64,000 nucleotides of DNA from Novosphingobium sp. PC22D (GTDB taxonomy: Bacteria > Pseudomonadota > Alphaproteobacteria > Sphingomonadales > Sphingomonadaceae), in contig NZ_MWMO01000004.1 in assembly GCF_002556635.1 (NCBI RefSeq), positions 124,001-188,000 on the forward strand, given 5' to 3'. Below, in pieces: positions 52,086 to 60,856 of the stretch. The position numbers and the translations under genes were made by a program. The notes beneath the pieces are model-generated. The model searched no databases. It was not told the origin of the DNA and worked only from the letters and a program-made list of their open reading frames with translations. Each line of letters starts with the position of its first letter. Position 1 is the stretch's first letter.

Positions 52086-53681
52086 TCAGGTCCTGGCCAG
52101 CGCGAGCACGCTGCCTTCGGCGTCCGCGCTCAGGTAGATCGTGCCGTCGCTCGCCGCGGCGATACCGACGAAGGTGTACATCGGCCCGCACATGTCCCCC
52201 ACGCCGCCGAGCTGGGGCGCCTCGACGCCTTCGGGTCCGCCGATCGGAAGATCGCTGGCGATCGTCTCGCGCGCGCCGCCCGACAGGTCGCTGCGGACCA
52301 CCGCCCGCGCGCCCGCGTCGGCGACGTAGAGCGCGCCGTCGTGAATGGCGATGCCCTCGGGCCGGGCAAGATCGTCGAGCACGGTCTCCTTGCGACCACC
52401 GGCAAGCTTGGCCACGCGGCCCGCGCCGCTTTCGGCGACATAGACGATCCCGTCCCCGTCAACCGCGACACCCATCGGTCGGTCGAGCCCGCTCGCCAGT
52501 TCCTCGGCATTGCCGCCCGCGATCGCGAGCACGCGGCCGGTCCCGTATTCTGCGGCGACCACCGCTCCGTCGGCGCCGAGCGCGACGCCCATCAGCCGGT
52601 CGTAGCCCTGCGCGAGCATCTCGTGCTCGGCGGCGGCGGGCGTCCAACGGGCGACGTCGCCGTTGGCGGTGGTGACGATCCACTGATCGGCGCCCGACGC
52701 CACGGCATCGCGTACCCATCCGGGGAAGCCGGGCGAGAACAGCATGCCAGCAAGCTGCAAGTCCTCGCCGGGCTGGAGCAGGTAGACGAAGCCGCCGTCG
52801 GCGACGAGCACGTGGCCGTTGGGGCCGACGGCGAGGCCGAGCGGCCATTGCAGGCCCTTGTCGACCAGCGGCCGGGTCTCGCCCGGCGCGACGATCTCGG
52901 TGATCGAGCCGTTGATGTGCGAGACGAAGGTGCGCCCGTCGGCGAAGGCGACGTTGTCGAGCCCGGGCTGGAGATCGGCGAGCACCGACTTCTCGCCGGT
53001 GCGGGGATCGATCCTGAGGACCTGCCCCGAATAGACCTGGGTCGAAACGATGTATCCGTCGGGATGGAACTTGACCGAATCGGGCACGCCGAGATCGCGC
53101 GCGACCACTTCGGGCTCGCCGCCCTCGAGGCCGACGCGCCAGATCTCGTTCGCGCCCTGCGCCGGGAAGTAGAGCTTGCCGTCGGGACCGACCTCGAAGG
53201 CGTTGACCATCGGCAGGCCCTCCAGGATGACGCGCGGCGCGCCGCCGTCGCGATCGAGCTCCATGATCCGCCCGCCGATCCGCAGCTCGCCCGCGATCAG
53301 GCGGCCCTGGTGATAGGTGATCGGGTTGGCCACCGGCATTTCGCCGTTGATCACGCGATAGTCGCCCGAGGGCGTCATCATCGAGACGCGGCCTTCTGTG
53401 ATCTCGGTGCAATAGAGATTGCCCGCCTCGTCGAAGGCGAGATCGTCGGGGCCGATGATGGCGCCGCCGGTCGGACTGATGGTCTCGACCGCGCCCGAAT
53501 TGACATCGACCGCGCTGACCGTGCTGCCCGCGACCTGCGCGACGTAGATCCGCCCGTCCGCGCCCGTGCGGATGCCGTTGGCGCCGTTGAGCCGGCTCGC
53601 CCGGGTCATCCGGTGCAGCGCCCAGCCCTCCGCGGGTTTCGCGGTCAATCCACCGGAATTTCGGCCGCTTGCCTCAAGCAT
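52086..53681 (-). CDS. SMP-30/NHL-type beta-propeller protein
   Basis: This 531-residue protein has many repeats of the form GPDDLAFDEAGNLY and GPDGKLYFPAQG, the blades of a beta propeller as in SMP-30/gluconolactonase proteins. No signal peptide is obvious. The ATG at 53681 has GAGAGAGGA upstream; a longer frame is not supported. Lactonase activity on a BVMO product is an attractive guess because the divergent unit contains a Baeyer-Villiger enzyme, but catalytic residues were not assigned. Confidence 0.75.
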   Translation of the reverse strand: MLEASGRNSGGLTAKPAEGWALHRMTRASRLNGANGIRTGADGRIYVAQVAGSTVSAVDVNSGAVETISPTGGAIIGPDDLAFDEAGNLYCTEITEGRVSMMTPSGDYRVINGEMPVANPITYHQGRLIAGELRIGGRIMELDRDGGAPRVILEGLPMVNAFEVGPDGKLYFPAQGANEIWRVGLEGGEPEVVARDLGVPDSVKFHPDGYIVSTQVYSGQVLRIDPRTGEKSVLADLQPGLDNVAFADGRTFVSHINGSITEIVAPGETRPLVDKGLQWPLGLAVGPNGHVLVADGGFVYLLQPGEDLQLAGMLFSPGFPGWVRDAVASGADQWIVTTANGDVARWTPAAAEHEMLAQGYDRLMGVALGADGAVVAAEYGTGRVLAIAGGNAEELASGLDRPMGVAVDGDGIVYVAESGAGRVAKLAGGRKETVLDDLARPEGIAIHDGALYVADAGARAVVRSDLSGGARETIASDLPIGGPEGVEAPQLGGVGDMCGPMYTFVGIAAASDGTIYLSADAEGSVLALART

Positions 53682-53825
53682 GTATACATCCTCTCTCTCC
53701 CGGCGTTGCGCCGAGTCTCGTGCGAGTCCTAAGCAAGCGCCCAATCGTGTCAACGCGCTGCCTTTCGCCCCGGCGGCGCTCGCCTCTTCCTCGCCACCGC
53801 ATGTTGCCTTGGCGCGGCTGCACGA

Positions 53826-53855
53826 ATATGCGTGCAACGGCCCGATATTCGCCGG
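53826..53855 (+). promoter_or_regulatory. Shared 30-bp site, copy 2 (NHL/SDR promoter)
   Basis: The site starts ATATGCGTGC and has CCCGATATTCGCC near its end, 43 bp before the SDR start (53898) and 145 bp from the NHL-protein start. It matches copy 1 at 19 of 30 and copy 3 at 18 of 30 positions. GAATAT/ATATTC flank its centre as an inverted repeat. Confidence 0.55.
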
Positions 53856-53897
53856 TCGGCGAAGGTGCGGATACGAAATTTCAGACAAGAGGATGCC

Positions 53898-54806
53898 ATG
53901 GACGAAATGCGCTTCGACGGCCGGGTCGCGGTCATAACCGGCGGCGGACGCGGGCTCGGACGGTCCTACGCGCTGCTGCTTGCCGAGCGCGGCGCGAAAG
54001 TGGTGGTCAACGATCCGGGCGGCGCGATCCGGGGCGACGGCCCCGATGCCGCGGTCGCGCAATCGGTGGCCGACGAGATCCGCGCGGCGGGTGGTGAGGC
54101 GATCGCCAACACCGATTCGGTCGCCACGCCCGAAGGTGGCAAGGCGATCGTCCAGGCCGCGCTCGACGAATGGGGCCGGATCGACGTGCTGATCCACAAC
54201 GCGGGCAACGTGCGCTACGGCGCGATTCGCGAAATGTCCTACGAGGATTTCCGCGCCGTGCTCGACGTCCACCTGCTCGGCGCGTTCCACGTCGTCCAGC
54301 CCGCGTTCGGGCCGATGTGCGACGCGGGCTACGGGCGGATCGTGCTGACCTCGTCGGTCGGCGGGGTCTACGGCAACCTGCGCTGCGTGAACTACGGCAT
54401 GGCGAAGTCGGGCATGATCGGCCTCAACAACATCGCCGCGCTCGAGGGCGAGGAATTCGGAGTGAAGTGCAACATCATCGTGCCCGGCGCCGTGACGCGC
54501 ATGGCCGAGGGGATCGACATCTCGCAGTACCCGCCGATGGGCCCCGAACTCGTCGCTCCCGTGGTGGGCTGGCTGGCGCACGAGGCCTGTCCGATCAGCG
54601 GCGAGATGATCGCCTCGATGGCCGGCCGGATCTCGCGCATGTTCATCGCCGAGACGAAGGGCGTCTACCGGCCGGAATGGACCATCGAGGACGTCGCCTC
54701 GGTCTGCGACGCGGTGCTCGACAAGGAAGGACTGCTCGACTTCGGGCTCCACGGCCACGTCGATCACATCGGCTACAGCTTCAAGATGGCCAGCGGCGCC
54801 CTCTAA
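53898..54806 (+). CDS. Short-chain dehydrogenase/reductase
   Basis: This 302-residue SDR has the NAD(P) motif VITGGGRGLGRSYA, NAG at about 101-103, the catalytic serine region LTSSVGGVYGN and Tyr166-Gly-Met-Ala-Lys170. The N-terminus resembles the dehydrogenase domain of peroxisomal multifunctional enzyme type 2 (LLAERGAKVVVNDPGG). The ATG at 53898 has AAGAGGA upstream. It is upstream of the BVMO on the same strand (98 bp gap). It probably oxidises an alcohol to the ketone used by the BVMO. Confidence 0.88.
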   Translation: MDEMRFDGRVAVITGGGRGLGRSYALLLAERGAKVVVNDPGGAIRGDGPDAAVAQSVADEIRAAGGEAIANTDSVATPEGGKAIVQAALDEWGRIDVLIHNAGNVRYGAIREMSYEDFRAVLDVHLLGAFHVVQPAFGPMCDAGYGRIVLTSSVGGVYGNLRCVNYGMAKSGMIGLNNIAALEGEEFGVKCNIIVPGAVTRMAEGIDISQYPPMGPELVAPVVGWLAHEACPISGEMIASMAGRISRMFIAETKGVYRPEWTIEDVASVCDAVLDKEGLLDFGLHGHVDHIGYSFKMASGAL

Positions 54807-54904
54807 TGAACAACAGTGTTGACAAGTATACCGGCGCCTAACAAGGTCCGGAGCGACGCGGCGGCCGCTTTGAAATCGCCGCCAAAGAGAAGATTGGGAC
54901 GGAT

Positions 54905-56737
54905 ATGACCTGCCTGAAGACGATCGTTCCCGAGCCCGAGGACATCGACATCCCGGCGCTCAAGGCCAAGTACAAGCAGGAGCGCGAAAAGCGCATGCGC
55001 AGCGAGGCGGGCGAGCAGTACGCCAGCCCCGAGGACAACTTCGTCTACGACACGCGCGAGCATGATCCGTTCGAGCCCGTGGTGCCGCGCGACGCGGTGG
55101 ACGACGAGATCGACGTCGCCATTCTCGGCGCGGGCTGGACCGGCATCCTCGCCGCCTTCCATCTGCACCAGGCGGGCGTCACCAACTTTCGCCACATCGA
55201 GCACGCGGGCGGGTTCGGCGGCACCTGGTACTGGAACCGCTATCCCGGCATCCAGTGCGACAACGACGCCTATTGCTACCTGCCGCTGCTCGAGGAAATG
55301 GGCACCCTGCCCTCGAAGAAGTTCGCCGACGGCAAGGAGATCTACGACTACATCCAGACGATCGTCGACAAGTACGGCTTTCGCGACAAGGCGCTGCTCC
55401 ACACCGAGATCACCGCGCTCAACTGGAGCGAGGACGCCAAGCGCTGGATCGTCTCGACCGACCGCGGGGACACGATCCGCGCGCGCTTCGTGGTGATGTG
55501 TGGCGGCACGCTGTCGACCCCGAAGTTCCCCGCGGTGCCCGGCATCCACCGCTTCAAGGGCAAGATGTTCCACACCAGCCGCTGGGACTACGACTATACC
55601 GGCGGTTCGTGGGAGAGCCCGGTGCTCGACAAGCTCGCCGACAAGACCGTGGCGATCCTCGGCACCGGAGCGACGTCGATCCAGGCGGTGCCCTATCTCG
55701 GCAAGTACGCCAAGCAGCTCTATGTCATCCAGCGCACGCCCTCGAGCGTCGACGAGCGGCCCAACCCGCCGACCGATCCCGACTGGGCCGCCTCGCTCAA
55801 GCCCGGCTGGCAGGCCGAGCGGCAGGCCAACTTCCTGCGCGCGGCGAACGAGATCATCCCGCCGGGCGACGAGGACCTGATCTGCGACATCTGGACCGAG
55901 ATCAACCGCAACCTCAACGCCGAACTGGAAGAGGCCGGCTGGCCGCAGATCGGCATGGACGAGTTCATGCAGCGCCGCGAGGTCATGGACTTTCGCGTGA
56001 TGGAACGCCTCAGGAAGCGCGTCGAAAGCATCGTCGACGATCCCGAGACCGCCGAGGCGCTCAAGCCCTACTACCGCTTCATGTGCAAGCGGCCGCTGTC
56101 CAACAACGACTATTACGAGACCTTCAATCGCCCCAACGTCACGCTCGTCGACGTCTCGAAGACGGCCGGGCTGGAGGCGATGTACGAAGATGGCTTCATC
56201 CACGAGGGCAAGCAGATCCCGATCGACTGCATGATCTTCGCCTCGGGCTTCGAGGTGGCGGGCGACCTCAAGCGTCGCTGGGGCATCTCCGAGGTGGTCG
56301 GGCGCGAGGGTGTGTCGATCTACGACCACTGGGCCGACGGCCCGCGCACGCTCAACGGCACGATGGCGCACCACTTCCCGAACATGTTCTTCACCGGCTA
56401 CGTCCAGGGCGGGCTCAACGGCAACACCACGCTCCAGTTCGGCGAGCAGGGCCGCCACGCCGCCTGGATCATCTCCACCGCGCTCGGCCGGGGAATCGAG
56501 GCGGTCGAGCCGACGAAGGAAGGCGAGGACGCCTACATCAAGGAATTCCGCGAGAAGGAACTCGACCTCTCGACCTTCCTCAACGAGTGCACCCCCAGCT
56601 ACTTCACCAACGAAGGCGAGAAGGAAGCCAAGTGGTTCCTGTTTCGCGGCTGGGGGCCCGGCTGGGACGACTGGCAGGCCAAGATGCAAGCCTGGCGTGA
56701 CGCCGGCGACATGCCGGGCATGCGGCTGGACGGCTGA
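54905..56737 (+). CDS. Baeyer-Villiger monooxygenase (type I, FAD)
   Basis: This 610-residue flavoprotein has two nucleotide motifs, VAILGAGWTGILAAF near residue 75 and VAILGTGATSIQAVP near 255. The type I BVMO fingerprint FxGxxxHxxxW is exact at Phe217-Trp227. It converts a ketone to an ester or lactone with O2 and NADPH. There is an N-terminal extension of about 70 residues, as in the cyclododecanone/steroid-type group. It follows the SDR, so alcohol-ketone-ester chemistry is likely. Confidence 0.92.
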   Translation: MTCLKTIVPEPEDIDIPALKAKYKQEREKRMRSEAGEQYASPEDNFVYDTREHDPFEPVVPRDAVDDEIDVAILGAGWTGILAAFHLHQAGVTNFRHIEHAGGFGGTWYWNRYPGIQCDNDAYCYLPLLEEMGTLPSKKFADGKEIYDYIQTIVDKYGFRDKALLHTEITALNWSEDAKRWIVSTDRGDTIRARFVVMCGGTLSTPKFPAVPGIHRFKGKMFHTSRWDYDYTGGSWESPVLDKLADKTVAILGTGATSIQAVPYLGKYAKQLYVIQRTPSSVDERPNPPTDPDWAASLKPGWQAERQANFLRAANEIIPPGDEDLICDIWTEINRNLNAELEEAGWPQIGMDEFMQRREVMDFRVMERLRKRVESIVDDPETAEALKPYYRFMCKRPLSNNDYYETFNRPNVTLVDVSKTAGLEAMYEDGFIHEGKQIPIDCMIFASGFEVAGDLKRRWGISEVVGREGVSIYDHWADGPRTLNGTMAHHFPNMFFTGYVQGGLNGNTTLQFGEQGRHAAWIISTALGRGIEAVEPTKEGEDAYIKEFREKELDLSTFLNECTPSYFTNEGEKEAKWFLFRGWGPGWDDWQAKMQAWRDAGDMPGMRLDG

Positions 56738-56793
56738 GCAAGCAGGTCCGCGCGGCGCGCGCCCCTGCTCGTTGGCGCGCGTGGCAGGCCGTC

Positions 56794-58527
56794 TCAGTCG
56801 GCCAAGGCCGATGTCAACGGCCTTGGCGCGCGCGCGAGTGTCATGCCCTTGGTCTCGTCGACGAGATGCAGGTTCGGCAGTCTTGTCAGGATCTCGCGGA
56901 AGTCGGCGAAACGCGGCGGCTTGAGCAGATATCCCTCGGCGCCGAGTTCGGCCGACCGGGTGCGATCGAGACTGTGGTCGGAGCCGCTGCACATGATGAC
57001 CGGCGTTGATTTCATCGTCTCGTCCGCCTGCATCGCGCGCAGCAGTTCGAAGCCGTCGCTCAGCGGCATGTTGATGTCGAGCAGGACGAGATCGAAAGCC
57101 TCGTCCGGCGCAGCAAGCCTTTCACGCGCTTCCTCGACGCTGCTCGCGCTCTGCACCCGACACCGCAGCCCGGAGCGCTCGAACAGGGCGATCTGCGTCA
57201 GTTCGAGGTCGGCCTCGCGATCGTCGACGATCAGGACGCTGGCCGGTTCGCTTTCCCTGGCGACGGCTTCCTCGCTGACCACGCATTGCGCCGACACGGC
57301 GTCCGGCAGCGTGAACCTGAAGACAAGGCCCTCGCCCGGAGCGCTTTCGCAGGCGATCTCGCCCGAATAGAGCCCGACGATGCGCCGGCAGATCGACAGG
57401 CCCAGGCCAGTGGATTCGTTGTTCGCGACCAGCCGGCTGAAGGGCTGGAATATTTCTTCCGCCTTGCCCTGCGGAATGCCCGCCCCGTTATCGGAGACGG
57501 TGAAACGCGCGACCCCGTCGACGACGTTGCAATCGACCTCAATGGTCACGCCGGGCGCGTTGTGGATGATCGCATTGGCGAAGAGGTTCTGGAAAAGCTG
57601 GCGCATCTGCGCCGGGTCCGCCACGATCGTGGGCAGCGAGCCGATCACGAAGGACGTGTCCTTGCGCGCGATGACATAGGCAAGGTTCTGCCGCACATCG
57701 GCGACGATGTCCGCCAGCTGGCAAGTGCAGCGTCCCGACCGGTCGGGATTGTCCAGTCCCGTGTACTGCCCGACCGAATCGATCAGCACGCCCATGCGCT
57801 CGGCCGCCTCGCCGATGAAGCGCAGATAGGTCTCCTGCTTCTCGGGATTGCGGGCCTTGTTGCGCACGAGCTCGGAAAACGAGATGAGCGTGCGCACCGG
57901 TTCGCGCAGGTCGTGTGCCAGCGCCCGGGTGAACACGGCAAGGCTGGCATGCTGGTCGCTGATCTGCGCGGTCTGCTCCTGCAGCCTGCGCAACATGTCG
58001 TGCTGGCGGGTATAGAGGTCCGCGTTCTCGAGCGCGACGCTGGTCGTGTCTGCCAGCGCCTGGAGGATCATCATTTCCTCCGCCGAAGGGCGACGATGCT
58101 CCGACCAGTAATTGCCGATGGCACCGATCGGCGAGGCGCGGCGGATCGGAACCATTGCCAAGCTCTTCACGAAAGTCGGTCGATAGGCATCCACCAGCAC
58201 CCGCGGATCACTGTAGATGTCTTCGATGATCGCGCTCTGGGCATTGATCATCACCCAGCCACTGACGCAGGTCTCCATCGGGAAGCGCCGACCCTTCCAC
58301 AAGGGCTCGATCGCGTTTTCCTCGACATAGTAGCATTGGCCTTCTTCGCGCAGCACGAATGTCGCGCCATCGGCTCCGGTCAGGCCTCGGGCGGCATCGC
58401 GAACGATGGCACTGACGGCCTCGAGGTCGCGTGCGTGAGAGAGCTCCTGGACCGCGCCGACCAGACGCTCCATCGCGGTCACATACCAGGAACCATCGCA
58501 TTCGGGCTGCGGGTCCACACCAGACAC
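56794..58527 (-). CDS. Hybrid sensor histidine kinase with GAF and receiver domain
   Basis: This 577-residue soluble protein has a GAF domain (about residues 30-170) and a HisKA helix with His205 in LAHDLREPVRTLI. The HATPase domain follows (Asn318, DNGAG 346-350, STGLGLSIC). A C-terminal receiver has Asp484 in LLDINMP and Lys in YLLKPP. There is no TM segment and no DNA-binding output, so it must pass signals through a phosphotransfer partner not seen here. It starts at GTG 58527; a start at 58473 is possible. Confidence 0.92.
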   Translation of the reverse strand: MSGVDPQPECDGSWYVTAMERLVGAVQELSHARDLEAVSAIVRDAARGLTGADGATFVLREEGQCYYVEENAIEPLWKGRRFPMETCVSGWVMINAQSAIIEDIYSDPRVLVDAYRPTFVKSLAMVPIRRASPIGAIGNYWSEHRRPSAEEMMILQALADTTSVALENADLYTRQHDMLRRLQEQTAQISDQHASLAVFTRALAHDLREPVRTLISFSELVRNKARNPEKQETYLRFIGEAAERMGVLIDSVGQYTGLDNPDRSGRCTCQLADIVADVRQNLAYVIARKDTSFVIGSLPTIVADPAQMRQLFQNLFANAIIHNAPGVTIEVDCNVVDGVARFTVSDNGAGIPQGKAEEIFQPFSRLVANNESTGLGLSICRRIVGLYSGEIACESAPGEGLVFRFTLPDAVSAQCVVSEEAVARESEPASVLIVDDREADLELTQIALFERSGLRCRVQSASSVEEARERLAAPDEAFDLVLLDINMPLSDGFELLRAMQADETMKSTPVIMCSGSDHSLDRTRSAELGAEGYLLKPPRFADFREILTRLPNLHLVDETKGMTLARAPRPLTSALAD

Positions 58528-58638
58528 CTATCAACGTCTGCAACTTCCTATGGCGAGGCGTATGGCGCGAAAGTTCAATTTGCCTATCATCGGGCGTAGG
58601 TAGTTAGGCGGAGCCAACTGGCCCGGCTTTCGAGCCCC

Positions 58639-58667
58639 GAGACCCGCCGGGCGTCAGCGCCGGTCTC
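58639..58667 (-). terminator. Hairpin after the CoA gene unit
   Basis: GAGACC and GGTCTC arms (58639-58644, 58662-58667) enclose a GC-rich loop that can pair further. It lies 31 nt beyond the stop of the enoyl-CoA hydratase gene on the minus strand and ahead of the histidine-kinase promoter. No T-run. Confidence 0.4.
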
Positions 58668-58697
58668 GCTCTTCAGGGAGCGGAAGCGCGGTTCGCT

Positions 58698-59465
58698 TCA
58701 GCGTCCTTTCCACTCGGGCTTGCGCTTTTCGGCGAAGGCGCGGGGGCCTTCCTGGGCGTCCTGCGAATTGTACGCGTGCTCGTGCGCGGCGCGGGCGGCC
58801 TGGAGCGCGGCGGAGCGGCCCATCTCGGTGGCGAGCATGACCGTCTCGCGCGCCGCCTTGACCGAAAGCGGCGCGCCGTCGAGCACGTCGGCGGCCAGTT
58901 CGAGCGCCGCGTCGAGCGCGCCGCCGGGCTCCGCGAGCCGGTTGACGAGGCCGACCTCGTAGGCGCGCTGCGCGGTGATCGGCTTTCCGGTGAGCATGAT
59001 CTCCATCATGATCCGCTGCGGGATCATGTGGATCAGCGGTGCCGCCCAGGGGCTGCCCCGCCCGACCTTGACCTCGGTGATCGCGAACTTCGCGTTGGTG
59101 CTGGCGACGCACAGGTCGCAGGCCTGCGCGATCATCCAGCCGCCCGCGAACGCGTGGCCGTTGACCGCGGCGATGGTCGGCTTGGTCAGCTCGATCGAAT
59201 CGTAAGGCAGCGGGAACATGTCGCGCGGCGGCACCGCCATGCCCGTCTCGACCATCTCTTTCAGGTCGCCGCCCGCGCAGAAGGCCTTCTCGCCGCTGCC
59301 GGTGAGGATGGCGATGCGGCAGGCCGCGTCCGCTTCGAAGCGGGCCCAGGCCGCGCGCAGCCCCTCGCGCACCTCGCGGCTGAGCGCGTTGCGCGTGTCG
59401 GGCCGGTTGATGGTGATGACGGCGATGCCGTCGTCGCGCGTGTCGAACAGGACGGCATCGCTCAT
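58698..59465 (-). CDS. Enoyl-CoA hydratase/isomerase family
   Basis: This 255-residue crotonase-fold protein has the oxyanion region AFCAGGDLKEM and VNGHAFAGGW, and both catalytic glutamates appear to be present: Glu131 in FAITEVKVG and Glu155 in MMEIMLTG. It is therefore probably a working hydratase or isomerase. It starts 1 nt after the CoA-transferase stop. It is the last gene of the minus-strand unit starting with the acyl-CoA dehydrogenase. Confidence 0.88.
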   Translation of the reverse strand: MSDAVLFDTRDDGIAVITINRPDTRNALSREVREGLRAAWARFEADAACRIAILTGSGEKAFCAGGDLKEMVETGMAVPPRDMFPLPYDSIELTKPTIAAVNGHAFAGGWMIAQACDLCVASTNAKFAITEVKVGRGSPWAAPLIHMIPQRIMMEIMLTGKPITAQRAYEVGLVNRLAEPGGALDAALELAADVLDGAPLSVKAARETVMLATEMGRSAALQAARAAHEHAYNSQDAQEGPRAFAEKRKPEWKGR

Positions 59466-59466
59466 G

Positions 59467-60732
59467 TCAGAATCCCCTCTTTGCGATCGCGTGCGCCTCG
59501 CGGTCGAGGTCCTCGCGGAAATCGGGATGCGCGACCATGACCATCCGCCGCGCGCGCTCGGCGAGCGTGCGGCCCTTGAGTTCCGCCGCGCCGTACTCTG
59601 TAACGACGACGTCCACTTCGCTGCGCGCGCTGGTGACCGGCCCGTTGAGCCGGGTGACGATCTTGCTCAGCGTGCCCTTCTTCGCGGTCGCGGAGAGCAC
59701 CATCAGCGAAGCCCCGCCCGGCGATCGCGCCCCGGCGCGCACGAAATCGACCTGCCCGCCGGTACCACCGAGATAGGCCGGGCCCGACTGCTCGGCATTG
59801 GCCTGCCCGGTGAGGTCTATCTCGAGCGCCGAATTGATCGTCACCAGCCGCGAGAGCCGCCCGAGCACGCCCGCGTCGTGGGTGTAGCTGGTCGGCGTCA
59901 TGCGCAGCGTCGGATTGTCGTGCGCCCAGTCGTAGAGCCGCCGCGTGCCGATCAGCGCGCCGTTGATCGAAACCCCGGCGTCGATCTCCTTGCGCGCGTT
60001 GGTGAGCACGCCCGCCTCGGCCAGTTCGACCAGACCGTCGCCGAGCATGCCCGAATGGACGCCAAGATCCTTGCGGTCGAGCAGCAGGCGCAGGATCGCA
60101 TCGGGCACCGCGCCGACGCCGGTCTGGATGACCGAACCGTCGCCGATGTACTCGGCGCAGTGGCGCGCGATCGTCTGGTCGGTCTCGCCGATCTTCGCGG
60201 GCGCGACTTCGACCGGCGGGCGCGAGACCCGGACCGCGACATCGATCTCGCTGGCGTGGATCATCTCGCCGGGAGTGAAGGGCACTTGCTCGTTGACTTC
60301 GGCGATGACGATGCGCGCCTTCTCGACCGCGGCACGCACGTAGTCCGAGATCAGCCCGCACGAGTGGTTGCCCGAGGCATCGGCGGGGCTGAGTTGGATC
60401 ATCGCCACGTCGCAGGGGATCAAGCCCGCCGCGATCAGCGGGGCGACCTGCCCGACGTGGACCGGGATGACATCGAGAGCGTTCGCCTTGGTCATGGCCC
60501 GCAGCGCGCCGATCGCGCCCATCGAGGACAGGCGGAAGGCGCTCGCCGTCTCGGGCGTGAACAGCCCCGAAAAGCTCGTCGCGATGAACGCGCCGAGATC
60601 GCCGATCGCCGCGCCTTGCGCGATCAGCGCCTCGACCAGCACGGTCGGCTCGCCGCAGGCCTGGCCGAACACGATCCGGTCGCCGCGCCGCAAGTGGTGC
60701 GAAAGGTCGAGATTCTCGGGGGTGATTGTCAT
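59467..60732 (-). CDS. Acetyl-CoA hydrolase/transferase family protein (class I CoA transferase)
   Basis: This 421-residue enzyme has GVGAVPDAIL, the substrate-binding region of class I CoA transferases, AGVLTNARKEID and the end segment VVTEYGAAELKGRT. It resembles 4-hydroxybutyrate/succinyl-CoA transferase-type proteins. It probably activates a carboxylic acid with CoA from acetyl- or succinyl-CoA; hydrolysis is the alternative. It is followed by the hydratase after 1 nt. A REP-like palindrome lies upstream. Confidence 0.85.
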   Translation of the reverse strand: MTITPENLDLSHHLRRGDRIVFGQACGEPTVLVEALIAQGAAIGDLGAFIATSFSGLFTPETASAFRLSSMGAIGALRAMTKANALDVIPVHVGQVAPLIAAGLIPCDVAMIQLSPADASGNHSCGLISDYVRAAVEKARIVIAEVNEQVPFTPGEMIHASEIDVAVRVSRPPVEVAPAKIGETDQTIARHCAEYIGDGSVIQTGVGAVPDAILRLLLDRKDLGVHSGMLGDGLVELAEAGVLTNARKEIDAGVSINGALIGTRRLYDWAHDNPTLRMTPTSYTHDAGVLGRLSRLVTINSALEIDLTGQANAEQSGPAYLGGTGGQVDFVRAGARSPGGASLMVLSATAKKGTLSKIVTRLNGPVTSARSEVDVVVTEYGAAELKGRTLAERARRMVMVAHPDFREDLDREAHAIAKRGF

Positions 60733-60752
60733 GCGGCCACCCTTGCTCTCTC

Positions 60753-60830
60753 CCGCTCACCCCGAGCCCGTCGAAGGGCGAGCGTGGCGCGACGTCCGCG
60801 AACATCCTTCGACAAGCTCAGGATGAGCGG
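60753..60830. repeat. REP-like imperfect palindrome
   Basis: Arms of 25 nt (60753-60777 and 60806-60830) are inverted repeats with four mismatches around a 28-nt spacer. The right arm reads CCTTCGACAAGCTCAGGATG, a sequence seen widely between genes in sphingomonad genomes. Only one copy is in this window. It lies between the CitE-like gene and the CoA-transferase gene, so it may modulate the operon. Confidence 0.75.
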
Positions 60831-60856
60831 GTGGTGTGCGGCGCATCCCCAATCCA

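Noticed and set aside
52086..54767. 893-codon frame joined to the NHL-type gene
   Set aside because: Only the part from 53681 has a ribosome site and family similarity; the upstream part is antisense to the SDR gene.
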